A DNA stretch of 64,000 nt from Microbacterium sp. SORGH_AS_0862 (GTDB taxonomy: Bacteria > Actinomycetota > Actinomycetes > Actinomycetales > Microbacteriaceae). This document shows, one piece after another, positions 1 through 7,337 of the stretch (within the stretch, counting starts at the first letter, position 1; every line of letters starts with the position of its first letter). The stretch is from positions 3,440,870-3,504,869 of the forward strand of contig NZ_JAUTAY010000001.1 in assembly GCF_030818795.1 (NCBI RefSeq), read 5' to 3'. The notes under the pieces were generated by a model. The model was not told where the DNA came from. It saw only the letters and a program-made list of their open reading frames with translations, and made no database searches. Position numbers and translations under genes: made by a program.

Positions 1-737
1 GCCGCCTCCTCCAGTCGATGCTGGTAGGCGCGCAGGTCGTCCTTGGTCGCCCACGCGGTGCCGTAGATGCGCTGCAGTTGCGGGTTCTTCTCGCTGCCGC
101 GCCAGTACGCGCCGGCGATGCGCTGCAGATCCCAGCCGTTGCCGATGACGCGCGTGCTCGACACGTGCGGCCCGCGGCAGAGGTCCTTCCAGACCGTCTC
201 GCCGTCGCGGTTCACGTTGTCGTAGATCGTGAGCTCGCCCGCGCCGACCTCTACCGACGCTCCCTCGGCCGCTTCCTTCTTGCCGCCCTTCAGACCGATC
301 AACTCGAGTTTGAAGGGCTCGTCGGCCAGTTCCGCGCGCGCCTCGTCATCGGTCACGACCCGACGCACGAAGCGCTGGTTCTCGCGGACGATCCGCTCCA
401 TCTCCTTCTTGATGGCCTTGACGTCCTCCGGCGTGAAAGGCGTGTCGGTGCCGAAGTCGTAGTAGAAGCCGTCGGTGACCGGCGGGCCGATGCCGAGGTT
501 CGTCTGCGGCTTGATGCGCTGCACCGCCTGTGCGAGCACGTGCGCGGTGGAGTGCCGAAGGATGGCCAGGCCGTCCTCGGAAGAGATCGTGACCGGCTCG
601 ACGACGTCGGTCTCGGCGACCGTCGTCGCCAGGTCCTTCAGTTCGCCGTTCACGCGCAACGCGATGACGGAGCGGTCGGGGAAGAGGGCGAATCCGTCTG
701 CGGGGTAGGCGACGGCTGCCGGGGTCAGATCAGTCAA
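1..737 (-). CDS. thrS: Threonyl-tRNA synthetase, N-terminal part (runs off the window)
   Basis: Charges tRNA-Thr with threonine in the cytoplasm. The reverse-strand translation gives the N-terminal TGS domain (about residues 1-75) and then the second additional/editing domain, with the HSTAHVLAQAVQ motif (HxxxH metal site) typical of ThrRS. Only about 245 residues are present; the catalytic core lies to the left of the window. The start is chosen as TTG at 735-737 because AGGAG sits six bases upstream and the protein then begins with the TGS fold; no ATG or GTG fits as well. The divergent transporter gene begins 64 bases away. Confidence 0.93.
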   Translation of the reverse strand, partial: MTDLTPAAVAYPADGFALFPDRSVIALRVNGELKDLATTVAETDVVEPVTISSEDGLAILRHSTAHVLAQAVQRIKPQTNLGIGPPVTDGFYYDFGTDTPFTPEDVKAIKKEMERIVRENQRFVRRVVTDDEARAELADEPFKLELIGLKGGKKEAAEGASVEVGAGELTIYDNVNRDGETVWKDLCRGPHVSSTRVIGNGWDLQRIAGAYWRGSEKNPQLQRIYGTAWATKDDLRAYQHRLEEA

Positions 738-800
738 AGGACGCTCCTGGAGTGGGTCTCAATCGATCCTATCGAGCTTGCGAGGCGGCAAGATGGTGTC

Positions 801-1955
801 GTGAAGCTGGCCCTCATCGGCGGCGCGCTGCTGCTGGTCGGCATCGCCGCGGTCCTTTTCGGCGTCCTCCCCCCGGATGCGGCCGTCGCGGTGACCGAAC
901 GCATCGTGCCGGTTCTCGGCTTCGTCACCGCGATCACCGTCGTCGCCGAGCTCGCGACCCGCATCGGGCTGTTCGATGTGCTGGGTGCTTTTCTCGCCCG
1001 CCTCTCGCGCGGTCGCACGATCGTCCTCTGGCTGCTTGTGGTGGCTCTCGCGCTCGTGTCCACCGCCTTCCTCTCGCTCGACACCACCGCGGTGCTGCTG
1101 ACACCCGTCGTCGTCGCTGTCGCCAGAGCGAACGGACTTCCCCCACTGCCGTTCGCGTTCGCGACGGTGTGGCTGGCGAACACGGCGTCGCTGTTCCTGC
1201 CGGTCTCCAATCTCACCAACCTGCTCGCCGCCCACAACCTCGAGGGAGGCACGGCAGCGTTCGTCGGTCTCCTGGGACCGTCGGCGCTGATCGCCGTGAT
1301 CGTCACCGTGCTCCTGCTGTGGCTACGCGATCGCCGGCGACTGCGGGGACGTTTCACCCCCGCCAGATCGCCGCAGATCGCCGACAAGGCGCTGCTGATC
1401 GCCGCCGGGGTGATCGTCGCGGTCATGCTGCCGTTGCTGGTCTCCGGCCTCGAGCCGTGGATCCCGGCGACGGCCGCGGCCGTCGTGCTCGTCGGGTTCG
1501 TCTCGTGGCGCTCGCCCCGGCTGCTGTCGCTGCGGCTCATCCCGTGGCAACTGCTCGTGTTCGCGAGCGGTCTGCTGTTGGTCGCCTCGGCGGCGGATGC
1601 GGCGGGCCTCCTCGATTCCGTGTCGGCCGTCCTCAACTCCTCGGACCAGCCCTGGACGGTGTTCGCGGTGGCCGGTGCGGGCACCGTCGGCGCGAACGTC
1701 ATCAACAACCTGCCCGCCTACCTGGCTCTCGAACCGGCGGTCGCGGCATCCCCTGTTCATCTTGCGGCCCTCCTCATCGGCGTCAACGCCGGTCCGCTCA
1801 TCACGCCGTGGGCGTCGCTGGCGACGCTGCTGTGGCACGAGAGGCTGCAGTCGGAGGGCATCGAGGTGTCGTGGGGACGATTCATCCTCTGGGGTGCGCT
1901 CGCCGCTCCGCTGATCGTCGGACTCGCCGCGCTTCCGCTGCTGTGGATGCGGTGA
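801..1955 (+). CDS. SLC13/ArsB-NhaD-type ion transporter, 384 aa
   Basis: Polytopic inner-membrane protein with about ten hydrophobic helices and almost no long soluble loop. It resembles the ArsB/NhaD and citrate-transporter superfamily: two repeat halves, each with a conserved Asn/Pro-rich re-entrant segment (LPVSNLTNLLAAHN near residue 134 and NVINNLPAYLAL near residue 300). The substrate cannot be told from sequence; arsenite, dicarboxylate or Na+/H+ exchange are all possible, and no arsR or arsC is adjacent. The GTG at 801 gives a first helix directly at the N-terminus; longer in-frame extensions antisense to thrS are unlikely. It converges on the small hypothetical gene two bases downstream. 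Confidence 0.8.
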   Translation: MKLALIGGALLLVGIAAVLFGVLPPDAAVAVTERIVPVLGFVTAITVVAELATRIGLFDVLGAFLARLSRGRTIVLWLLVVALALVSTAFLSLDTTAVLLTPVVVAVARANGLPPLPFAFATVWLANTASLFLPVSNLTNLLAAHNLEGGTAAFVGLLGPSALIAVIVTVLLLWLRDRRRLRGRFTPARSPQIADKALLIAAGVIVAVMLPLLVSGLEPWIPATAAAVVLVGFVSWRSPRLLSLRLIPWQLLVFASGLLLVASAADAAGLLDSVSAVLNSSDQPWTVFAVAGAGTVGANVINNLPAYLALEPAVAASPVHLAALLIGVNAGPLITPWASLATLLWHERLQSEGIEVSWGRFILWGALAAPLIVGLAALPLLWMR

Positions 1956-1957
1956 GC

Positions 1958-2299
1958 TCAGGCTTCGGAGATGTCGTAGTCGGGGTCGTATCCGTCATCC
2001 GGCCCGTCGAAGCCCTCGACCGCCCGCAGATGGCGCTCGGGTGTCGGGCGGACCCGCTGCAGGTGAGCCTCGAGTTCGGAGCTGTCGAAGTCCGGGTCGT
2101 CACCGTCCCTCGTGACGGGCACCGAGAGCACATCGTTGCCGAGTCCGACGACGAGTTCGGCGGTGCCCTCCGGATCGATGGGGATCCGCACCGCGGCCGC
2201 TTCACCACGCTTGGCGAGCTCCGCCGTCAATTCGACGAGGAGGCGCGCCACATCGTCGGTGGTCAGAACGTTCTCGCCGGCGTAGGTGATGCGTCTCAT
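1958..2299 (-). CDS. Conserved hypothetical acidic protein, 113 aa
   Basis: Small soluble acidic protein with no transmembrane segment, signal or cysteine motif. The N-terminal half (MRRITYAGENVLTTDDVAR) looks like a folded alpha/beta unit; the C-terminal tail is rich in Asp and Glu (GPDDGYDPDYDISEA). I know of similar proteins only as hypothetical proteins of Microbacteriaceae. The ATG at 2299 is preferred over the further upstream in-frame codon because the conserved-looking sequence begins there. No function can be assigned. Confidence 0.6.
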   Translation of the reverse strand: MRRITYAGENVLTTDDVARLLVELTAELAKRGEAAAVRIPIDPEGTAELVVGLGNDVLSVPVTRDGDDPDFDSSELEAHLQRVRPTPERHLRAVEGFDGPDDGYDPDYDISEA

Positions 2300-2365
2300 G
2301 CATCCACCATGCGCTGCCGTCCACCCCGGCACGGGGCGGTTGCGACGACCCCTGCGGTGGTCTAG

Positions 2366-2719
2366 GCCCGCGCCCTCGCACTCGGCCCGAAGCTGCTGAT
2401 CGCGGACGAGCCGACCAGTGCGCTCGACGTGTCGGTGCAGGCGACGGTGCTGGAGCTGTTCGCGGCACTCCAGCGGGAGCTGGGCTTCGCGTCACTGTTC
2501 ATCAGCCATGACCTCGCCGTCATCGACGCCGTGGCGGATCGCGTCGTCGTCCTCCGACGGGGTGAGGTGCGCGAGCAGGGAACGACCGCGCAGGTGCTCC
2601 TGCATCCACAGGACGCCTACACAGAGCGCCTCCTGACGTCGTTGCCGGTGCCGGATCCGGTGGCGCAGGCGGAGCGCCGCGCCGCCTGGCTGGCGCTGCC
2701 GCCCGAAGCGGGGCGCTGA
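2366..2719 (+). pseudogene. Truncated peptide/nickel-type ABC transporter ATPase (C-terminal remnant)
   Basis: Translation from 2366 gives the C-terminal third of an Opp/Dpp-type ABC ATPase: Walker B and D-loop (LLIADEPTSALD), the H-loop (FISHDLAVID) and the family-specific tail with HPQDAYTERLL. The Walker A, Q-loop and signature parts are missing, and an in-frame TAG stands at 2363-2365 immediately before the homology. An ATG or GTG further in could start only an 86-96 residue fragment. This is a remnant left by a deletion or rearrangement whose breakpoint is close to 2365. No permease or binding-protein genes are nearby. Confidence 0.85.
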
Positions 2720-2724
2720 ACGAC

Positions 2725-2769
2725 GCGTGCGCCGGGCCATCATCCCGCGGGCCAGGTCCCGGCGCACGC
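2725..2769. terminator. Hairpin between the ABC remnant and oxdC
   Basis: A 12-bp perfect stem (2725-2736 with 2758-2769) lies between two convergent reading frames and ends seven bases before the oxdC stop codon. It has no clear U-tract. Probably a bidirectional transcription terminator. Confidence 0.55.
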
Positions 2770-2775
2770 ATCCGC

Positions 2776-3990
2776 TCATCCGCGCAGGGGCGTGATGCCC
2801 TGCGCCGTCCGCGGGAAGGTCGCGAGGACGGCGGGGTCGATACTGAGGTGGGCGGAGACGAGCTGGGGCGGCACGTGCGCCAGCCAGTTGGCGAGACTGA
2901 TCTCCTCGTACCTGTCGGTGCGGAACACCTCGAGGAACTGCAGGATGTCGTCGCCGGTGTTCTCGATGTAGTGGCCGTAGTTCTTCTTCACGATCCCGAC
3001 ATCGCCCGGCCGGAAATCCGTCGTGTTGGCGTGCGGGCCCGTGTTGAACACGGTCATGCGGGCGGAGCCGCGCAGGTAGTACTGCCACTCGTCGGCGTTG
3101 GGATGCCAGTGCAGCTCACGCATCGAACCGGGCTCGACCGTCACGAGAGCCGCCGCGACGGTGTTCGAGTACTCGTAGTTGGTGGAATCGGCGACCTGCA
3201 CACTGCCGCCCGAGTTCTGATACCGCGGCTGAGAGCGCGACAGACGGAAGATGACCGGCTCCATGCCCCACTCGACGCCCGCGGCGGCCTGATCGACCTC
3301 CAGGGCGGGCGGCTCGTCGCCGGGGAAGATCCAGAGGTTGTGCAACGGGATGTCGGAGAAGACCTCCTGAGCGACCCCGAAGTTCTTCGCCAGCACGTCC
3401 GGCGGCGTGTGCGCGAACCAGTCCGTCAGCAGAAGCGTGTTCGACTCCGACTGCTGCCCGTCGTCGAAAGCAAGCACGAAATCCGCGCCGTCCGGACCCA
3501 GTCCCTGCAGCGAGTGCGGGGTCCCCGCGGGGAAGAACCACAGGTCGCCTTCCTCCACGTCCTCCACCGCCGGCAGCCCCGAACGGCTCAGGGTCGTCAC
3601 ACGAGCTTTGCCGCGCGTCATGACAGCCCATTCCGCGGTCTGATGCCAGTGCAGCTCGCGGATACCACCCGGCTCGAGGTACATGTTGACGCCGGCGATC
3701 TCGTCCGAGATGTGGAAGTCGCTGCTGGTGAGCTCACGCGCCCATCCCCCGCGCTGCACGCGACGAGGCGAGATGTTGAACGAGGACCAGAAGAACGGCT
3801 GCGTCGAGATGTCGGTGGCCGGGGCGTCGATCTGGTTCGGGAACTGCGACGCGATGACGGGGTTCTGCGGACCGGTCATGACGGTGCTCTGCGGCCGGTC
3901 CACCGTGTTGACCCCGCCCTCCGGCGGAAGGTCAGGATTGCCGAGTGTGGCCGCCTCGTGATGCGGCGCGGTGCTGTCCGGGGTGTCCAT
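2776..3990 (-). CDS. oxdC: Bicupin oxalate decarboxylase family protein, 404 aa
   Basis: Predicted Mn-dependent oxalate decarboxylase (oxalate to formate plus CO2). Two cupin domains are visible, each with a full metal-binding set: H114, H116, E120, H159 in the first and H294, H296, E301, H340 in the second. The active-site lid reads SESNT (residues 181-185), so the Glu that separates decarboxylase from oxidase activity is kept at 182, although the loop is SENST in the Bacillus enzyme. No clear signal peptide, so probably cytoplasmic. Length is usual for the family. It is a single-gene unit; about 250 bases to the next, divergent gene carry no other feature I recognise. Acid-stress or oxalate use is an inference. 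Confidence 0.88.
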   Translation of the reverse strand: MDTPDSTAPHHEAATLGNPDLPPEGGVNTVDRPQSTVMTGPQNPVIASQFPNQIDAPATDISTQPFFWSSFNISPRRVQRGGWARELTSSDFHISDEIAGVNMYLEPGGIRELHWHQTAEWAVMTRGKARVTTLSRSGLPAVEDVEEGDLWFFPAGTPHSLQGLGPDGADFVLAFDDGQQSESNTLLLTDWFAHTPPDVLAKNFGVAQEVFSDIPLHNLWIFPGDEPPALEVDQAAAGVEWGMEPVIFRLSRSQPRYQNSGGSVQVADSTNYEYSNTVAAALVTVEPGSMRELHWHPNADEWQYYLRGSARMTVFNTGPHANTTDFRPGDVGIVKKNYGHYIENTGDDILQFLEVFRTDRYEEISLANWLAHVPPQLVSAHLSIDPAVLATFPRTAQGITPLRG

Positions 3991-4244
3991 GGTGATGCTC
4001 CTTCGTCCCGTGAACTGGATGCCGGTGAGTCTCGCCGAGCCGCATCCCGACCTGGCACCGCGTGGTGACGGAAGTCGCTTCGACGCGCGTCGAGCCTCGG
4101 ACGCCCCTCGTCAGGGAGCGGGGCGGCTTCCGACGCAGAGCGGATGCGGGCTACCGGCACCGCTCATAGGTTCGGGCCGTACGCGCCGCGCCGCGCCGCC
4201 GGGCGCCTCGCGAGCGAGCACAGGAACCTGAGGAGAACCCGCCC

Positions 4245-4958
4245 ATGTCCGATATCACCGTCGTCCTCGTCCACGGCGCCTTCGCCGAGTCCTCGAGCTG
4301 GAACGGCGTCCTCACCCTCCTGCAGGATGCGGGCGTCGACGCGATCGCGACGCCGAATGCGCTGCGCAGCGTGACCACGGATGCCGAGAACGTGCGTCGC
4401 CTCGTGGACTCGCTGCCCCGCGACGTGCTGCTGGTAGGCCACTCGTACGGCGGTGCGGTCATCATCGAAGCCGGCGCAGGAAACGTCAAGGTCAAGGGAC
4501 TCGTATACGTTGCGGCCTTCGCACCCGACCACGGCGAAAACGCTCTCGACCTGACGGGTCAGTTCCCGGGCAGCACCCTGGGTGAGCGCGTGCGCCCGTA
4601 TCCGCTCGGCGACGGCACGAACGATCTCGTCGTCGACCGCGCGCTGTTCCCCGACCAGTTCGCCGCCGACGTACCGCTCGAGGTCGCGAAGCTGTCCGCC
4701 CTCGCCCAGCGCCCGGTCCGGGACTACGCCCTCGGCGAGGGCCTGCCCGCCGAGACGCCGGCATGGAAGACTCTCCCGTCGTGGTTCGTCTACGGCACGG
4801 GCGACAAGAACATCCCCGAGGCCGGGCTCGCGTTCATGGCGGAGCGTGCCGGCTCGCGCGGCACCCGCGTGATCGACGGTGCGTCGCACTCGGTCATGGT
4901 CTCGAACCCCGGGGCGGTCGCTGAACTGATCAAGACGGCACTCGCAGAGCTCGCCTGA
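4245..4958 (+). CDS. Alpha/beta-fold hydrolase, 237 aa
   Basis: Cytoplasmic alpha/beta hydrolase of the small esterase type. The N-terminus has the VVLVHGAFA oxyanion segment; the nucleophile elbow is GHSYGG with Ser67; a late Asp (YGTGDKN) and His (DGASHSVM) complete a catalytic triad. No signal peptide. The start ATG has a good AGGAG five to ten bases upstream. Substrate unknown; similar proteins are annotated as alpha/beta hydrolase or salicylate-esterase-like. It stands alone, followed by a 14-bp stem terminator. Confidence 0.85.
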   Translation: MSDITVVLVHGAFAESSSWNGVLTLLQDAGVDAIATPNALRSVTTDAENVRRLVDSLPRDVLLVGHSYGGAVIIEAGAGNVKVKGLVYVAAFAPDHGENALDLTGQFPGSTLGERVRPYPLGDGTNDLVVDRALFPDQFAADVPLEVAKLSALAQRPVRDYALGEGLPAETPAWKTLPSWFVYGTGDKNIPEAGLAFMAERAGSRGTRVIDGASHSVMVSNPGAVAELIKTALAELA

Positions 4959-4966
4959 CCCTCGCG

Positions 4967-5001
4967 CCTGCCCGGCGCGGCATCATCCCGCGCCGGGCAG
5001 G
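4967..5001 (+). terminator. Hairpin after the alpha/beta hydrolase
   Basis: Perfect 14-bp GC-rich stem (4967-4980 with 4988-5001) around a CATCATC loop, nine bases after the hydrolase stop codon. No U-tract follows. Likely rho-independent terminator of the high-GC type. The next 180 bases, to the tRNA terminator, show no gene. Confidence 0.65.
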
Positions 5002-5187
5002 GATCGGCCGGGTGGAGCAGGTCCGGTGACGCGACAGCTGCACGACGGATGAGGGATTGAGCGCCACACCGACCGCAGGAGGCCTCATCTGCACCACGTC
5101 TCGTGCAGATGTCGCATCTCCCGGGCGCCACGACGTCTGCGCGAGACGGGTCCGTGGGTCGTACGACCCACCCCGGAAACGAGAAAA

Positions 5188-5205
5188 CCCCCGGATAACC
5201 GGGGG
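5188..5205 (-). terminator. Intrinsic terminator of the tRNA cluster
   Basis: Seven-bp CCCCCGG stem with a four-base loop; on the minus strand it is followed by TTTTCTC. It lies eight bases beyond the 3' end of tRNA-Val and would end transcription of the three minus-strand tRNA genes. Confidence 0.8.
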
Positions 5206-5213
5206 TTCTTCGG

Positions 5214-5285
5214 TGCGCGATACTGGGATCGAACCAGTGACCTCTTCCGTGTCAGGGAAGCGCGCTACCGCTGCGCCAATCGCGC
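5214..5285 (-). tRNA. tRNA-Val(GAC)
   Basis: Read on the minus strand: a 7-bp acceptor stem GCGCGAT/ATCGCGC, D-arm, anticodon stem CTTCC/GGAAG with loop CTGACAC (anticodon GAC), and T-arm with TTCGATC. 72 bases; the 3' CCA is not fully encoded. It is the last gene of a minus-strand Gly-Cys-Val tRNA run. Confidence 0.95.
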
Positions 5286-5311
5286 CTGTACAGGCTGTTC
5301 AGTTATGGGCG

Positions 5312-5382
5312 AGGTGGCGACGGGATTCGAACCCGTGTAAACGGCTTTGCAGGCCGGTGCCTAGCCGCTCGGCCACGCCACC
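5312..5382 (-). tRNA. tRNA-Cys(GCA)
   Basis: Minus-strand cloverleaf of 71 bases: acceptor GGTGGCG/CGCCACC, anticodon loop CTGCAAA (anticodon GCA) and T-loop TTCGAAT. The outermost anticodon-stem pair appears mismatched (C opposite U), otherwise it is canonical. CCA is not encoded. Confidence 0.95.
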
Positions 5383-5437
5383 GTGTGTGGTTCGACCCAC
5401 GTGACGTGATCTCCCCGGAGGGAGATCCCCGCACTCG

Positions 5438-5510
5438 AGCGGATGACGAGACTCGAACTCGCGACCCTCACCTTGGCAAGGTGATGCGCTACCAACTGCG
5501 CTACATCCGC
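5438..5510 (-). tRNA. tRNA-Gly(GCC)
   Basis: Minus-strand cloverleaf of 73 bases: acceptor GCGGATG/CATCCGC, anticodon stem TCACC/GGTGA with loop TTGCCAA (anticodon GCC), T-loop TTCGAGT. First gene of the minus-strand tRNA run. Confidence 0.95.
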
Positions 5511-5658
5511 ATTTCGTTCCCGATCTCTCGGGCACTTGGAAAACATTATCCCAACTCCGACGCTTCGCAAAACCGAGACGGGCCCGCGCGTGTCTCGCGG
5601 TCTGGTCAACGGAGCCCGCCCGCATCCGGTATGCTCGATTCTCGGACCCACGGGTCAT

Positions 5659-5731
5659 GGGCGATTGGCGCAGTTGGTAGCGCGCTTCCTTCACACGGAA
5701 GAGGTCATCAGTTCGAGTCTGGTATCGCCCA
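5659..5731 (+). tRNA. tRNA-Val(CAC)
   Basis: Plus-strand cloverleaf: acceptor GGGCGAT/ATCGCCC, anticodon stem CTTCC/GGAAG with loop TTCACAC (anticodon CAC), T-loop TTCGAGT. The three following bases are CCA, so the 3' end may be encoded. Its body closely resembles the tRNA-Val(GAC) gene 370 bases away on the other strand. Confidence 0.95.
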
Positions 5732-5739
5732 CCATGAAA

Positions 5740-5760
5740 GCCCCCGGTTCAGCCGGGGGC
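5740..5760 (+). terminator. Intrinsic terminator of tRNA-Val(CAC)
   Basis: Eight-bp stem GCCCCCGG/CCGGGGGC with a five-base loop, followed by TTCGTGTTTT. Lies nine bases after the tRNA. Confidence 0.8.
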
Positions 5761-5791
5761 TTCGTGTTTTCCCGGGCTGCCCGCACCGTCG

Positions 5792-6043
5792 TCACGGAGT
5801 CCTTCGCCGAAGAAATCGGTAACCCGTGTAGGCGGCGAGGAGCGCCCACACGGCCCAGAGGATCCAGACACCCGCCACGCCCACGACCGGTCCGCTCGTG
5901 CAGTAGCTTGCGTCGGGGTCCGCACCCGAGTCGTAGCAGACTCCCTGGCTGGAGGTCGTGATGAACAGGACGACCGCGGCGCCGATGAGGACAAGCGCTC
6001 CCCAGACCAGTCCGCGGAGAGCCGACCTCCATGTTCGCCGCAT
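5792..6043 (-). CDS. Small two-helix membrane protein, 83 aa
   Basis: Hypothetical inner-membrane protein. A basic N-terminus (MRRTWRSALRG) leads into helix 1 (about residues 11-30); a short outside loop with two Cys (VCYDSGADPDASYC), possibly a disulfide, precedes helix 2 (about 52-75) and an Arg-rich cytoplasmic tail. No known family. The start ATG lies 78 bases from the start of the divergent pentapeptide-like gene. Confidence 0.6.
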   Translation of the reverse strand: MRRTWRSALRGLVWGALVLIGAAVVLFITTSSQGVCYDSGADPDASYCTSGPVVGVAGVWILWAVWALLAAYTGYRFLRRRTP

Positions 6044-6120
6044 GGGCCGAGGCTACAGGTGAACGCGTCCGGATCCACGCCGAGCCCACGAAAAGATCCG
6101 TGACACACCAGGATGGACGC

Positions 6121-6777
6121 ATGCCGTCTGCGCCGAAGCCTCCGCAGCTGAACACGCTCCACCTCGACGACCTCGCCGAGGCAAGCCCTGAGGAGTTGCA
6201 TCCCGGGGCGACGCTGACCGGCAGGAGCCTCGGCGTCGACCAGCGCTCACCCGTCGATCTCACCGACACCAGACTCGACGGCGTCCGCTTCGATCGATTC
6301 GTCGCCCCCGAGCTGCGCCTGCGCGGCGCGGGCCTGCTGGAGGTCGCGTTCGACGCCCTCGACGTCCCCGTCGTGGACGCCGCGCGCACAGACTGGTCTG
6401 ACGCCCGCCTCAGCGGCCGTGTCGGAGCTCTCACCGCGTACGACAGCTCGCTGCGCAGCATCCACTTCACCGGATGCCGGCTGGGCTTCGTGAACCTGCG
6501 CGGCGCAGAGCTGCTCGATGTCCAATTCACGGACTGCTCGATCGACGAACTCGATCTGGGCGAGACGCGATGCCGTCGGGTGCGGTTCACGGACACGCGG
6601 ATCGCCTCACTCGAGGTGCCTCGCGCATCCTTGACGAACGTCGACTTCCGAGGCGCGACGCTCTCGGCTGTCTCGGGCGTCGGCCATCTGTCCGGTGCCA
6701 CGATCACCCACGAGCAGGCGCTTCAGTTGGCGCCGCTCCTCGCGGCGCACGTCGGGATCTCGATCAGCGACGATTGA
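6121..6777 (+). CDS. Pentapeptide-repeat-like protein, 218 aa
   Basis: Soluble protein with repeating five-residue periodicity around central Leu/Phe (for example LRGAGLLEVAFDALDV, NLRGAELLDVQFTDCSI, SLTNVDFRGATLSAV), the signature of a right-handed quadrilateral beta-helix. Such proteins may bind DNA-mimic targets such as gyrase, or have unknown roles; nothing here points to one. The ATG at 6121 follows an AGGATGGA ribosome site; upstream in-frame ATGs would add 30 residues without repeat character. It converges on the PemK-like gene three bases away. Confidence 0.75.
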   Translation: MPSAPKPPQLNTLHLDDLAEASPEELHPGATLTGRSLGVDQRSPVDLTDTRLDGVRFDRFVAPELRLRGAGLLEVAFDALDVPVVDAARTDWSDARLSGRVGALTAYDSSLRSIHFTGCRLGFVNLRGAELLDVQFTDCSIDELDLGETRCRRVRFTDTRIASLEVPRASLTNVDFRGATLSAVSGVGHLSGATITHEQALQLAPLLAAHVGISISDD

Positions 6778-6780
6778 CGC

Positions 6781-7242
6781 TCATCGCCACCCGAAGCGCG
6801 CGCGCAAGGCGTCCGCGACGCGGGCGAAGCGCACCGCGTCCAGCGCCGCCCCCTCACGGCGCAGTCCCGCGTGGGACACACTGTAGAGCTGATCGATGTC
6901 GGCCCATGACGGGCGGCGCTTCGGGTCCCACCCACCTGCTCCCAGAGCGACGTACGCGTCAGAGCCCGGATGCGCACGACTGGTGAGTTTGACCGCGTAG
7001 ACACGGTCGCGGCTCTGACGTGCGATGACGAGCACGGGACGGTCCTTACCGCGCCCATCACGTTCGGCGTACGGCACCCATGTCCAGACGATCTCCCCCG
7101 CATCCGGGATCCCATCGTGACGCGGCGCATACGCGAGCCTCAGACGCCCCGCGGAACGAGGATCCACCTCGTAGGTCTGAGTGGACGCCGCAGGACGTAC
7201 CAGGCGCAGGACACCGCGGCCGAGACGGGAGAGCAGACCCAT
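6781..7242 (-). CDS. PemK/MazF-family toxin-like protein, 153 aa
   Basis: C-terminal 110 residues match the PemK/MazF beta-barrel: EIVWTWVPY, then GRGKDRPVLVIAR and the later VKLTSR segment, as in chromosomal PemK-like proteins of actinomycetes. An extra basic N-terminal stretch of about 45 residues precedes the barrel. MazF toxins are mRNA endoribonucleases neutralised by a small antitoxin encoded just upstream. Here no antitoxin frame is seen on either side, so this may be a solitary, domesticated or inactive member. Confidence 0.75.
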   Translation of the reverse strand: MGLLSRLGRGVLRLVRPAASTQTYEVDPRSAGRLRLAYAPRHDGIPDAGEIVWTWVPYAERDGRGKDRPVLVIARQSRDRVYAVKLTSRAHPGSDAYVALGAGGWDPKRRPSWADIDQLYSVSHAGLRREGAALDAVRFARVADALRARFGWR

Positions 7243-7287
7243 CGGGCCAGCCTATCCAGCCCGACGGATGCCGCAGATGCCGAAAGG

Positions 7288-7319
7288 AGAGGGCGCCGCG
7301 GTGATCCGCGACGCCCTCC
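7288..7319 (-). terminator. Hairpin after amtB
   Basis: Eight-bp stem (7288-7295 with 7312-7319) with an inner CCGCGG/CCGCG helix, 18 bases downstream of the amtB stop codon on the minus strand. Weak U-tract (CCTTTC). Confidence 0.5.
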
Positions 7320-7337
7320 CCTGCTGGAGACGATGAG

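Noticed and set aside
18..800. Upstream part of the long plus-strand frame covering thrS
   Set aside because: It is antisense to thrS, which has clear ThrRS motifs on the other strand; only the part from 801 codes for a transporter.
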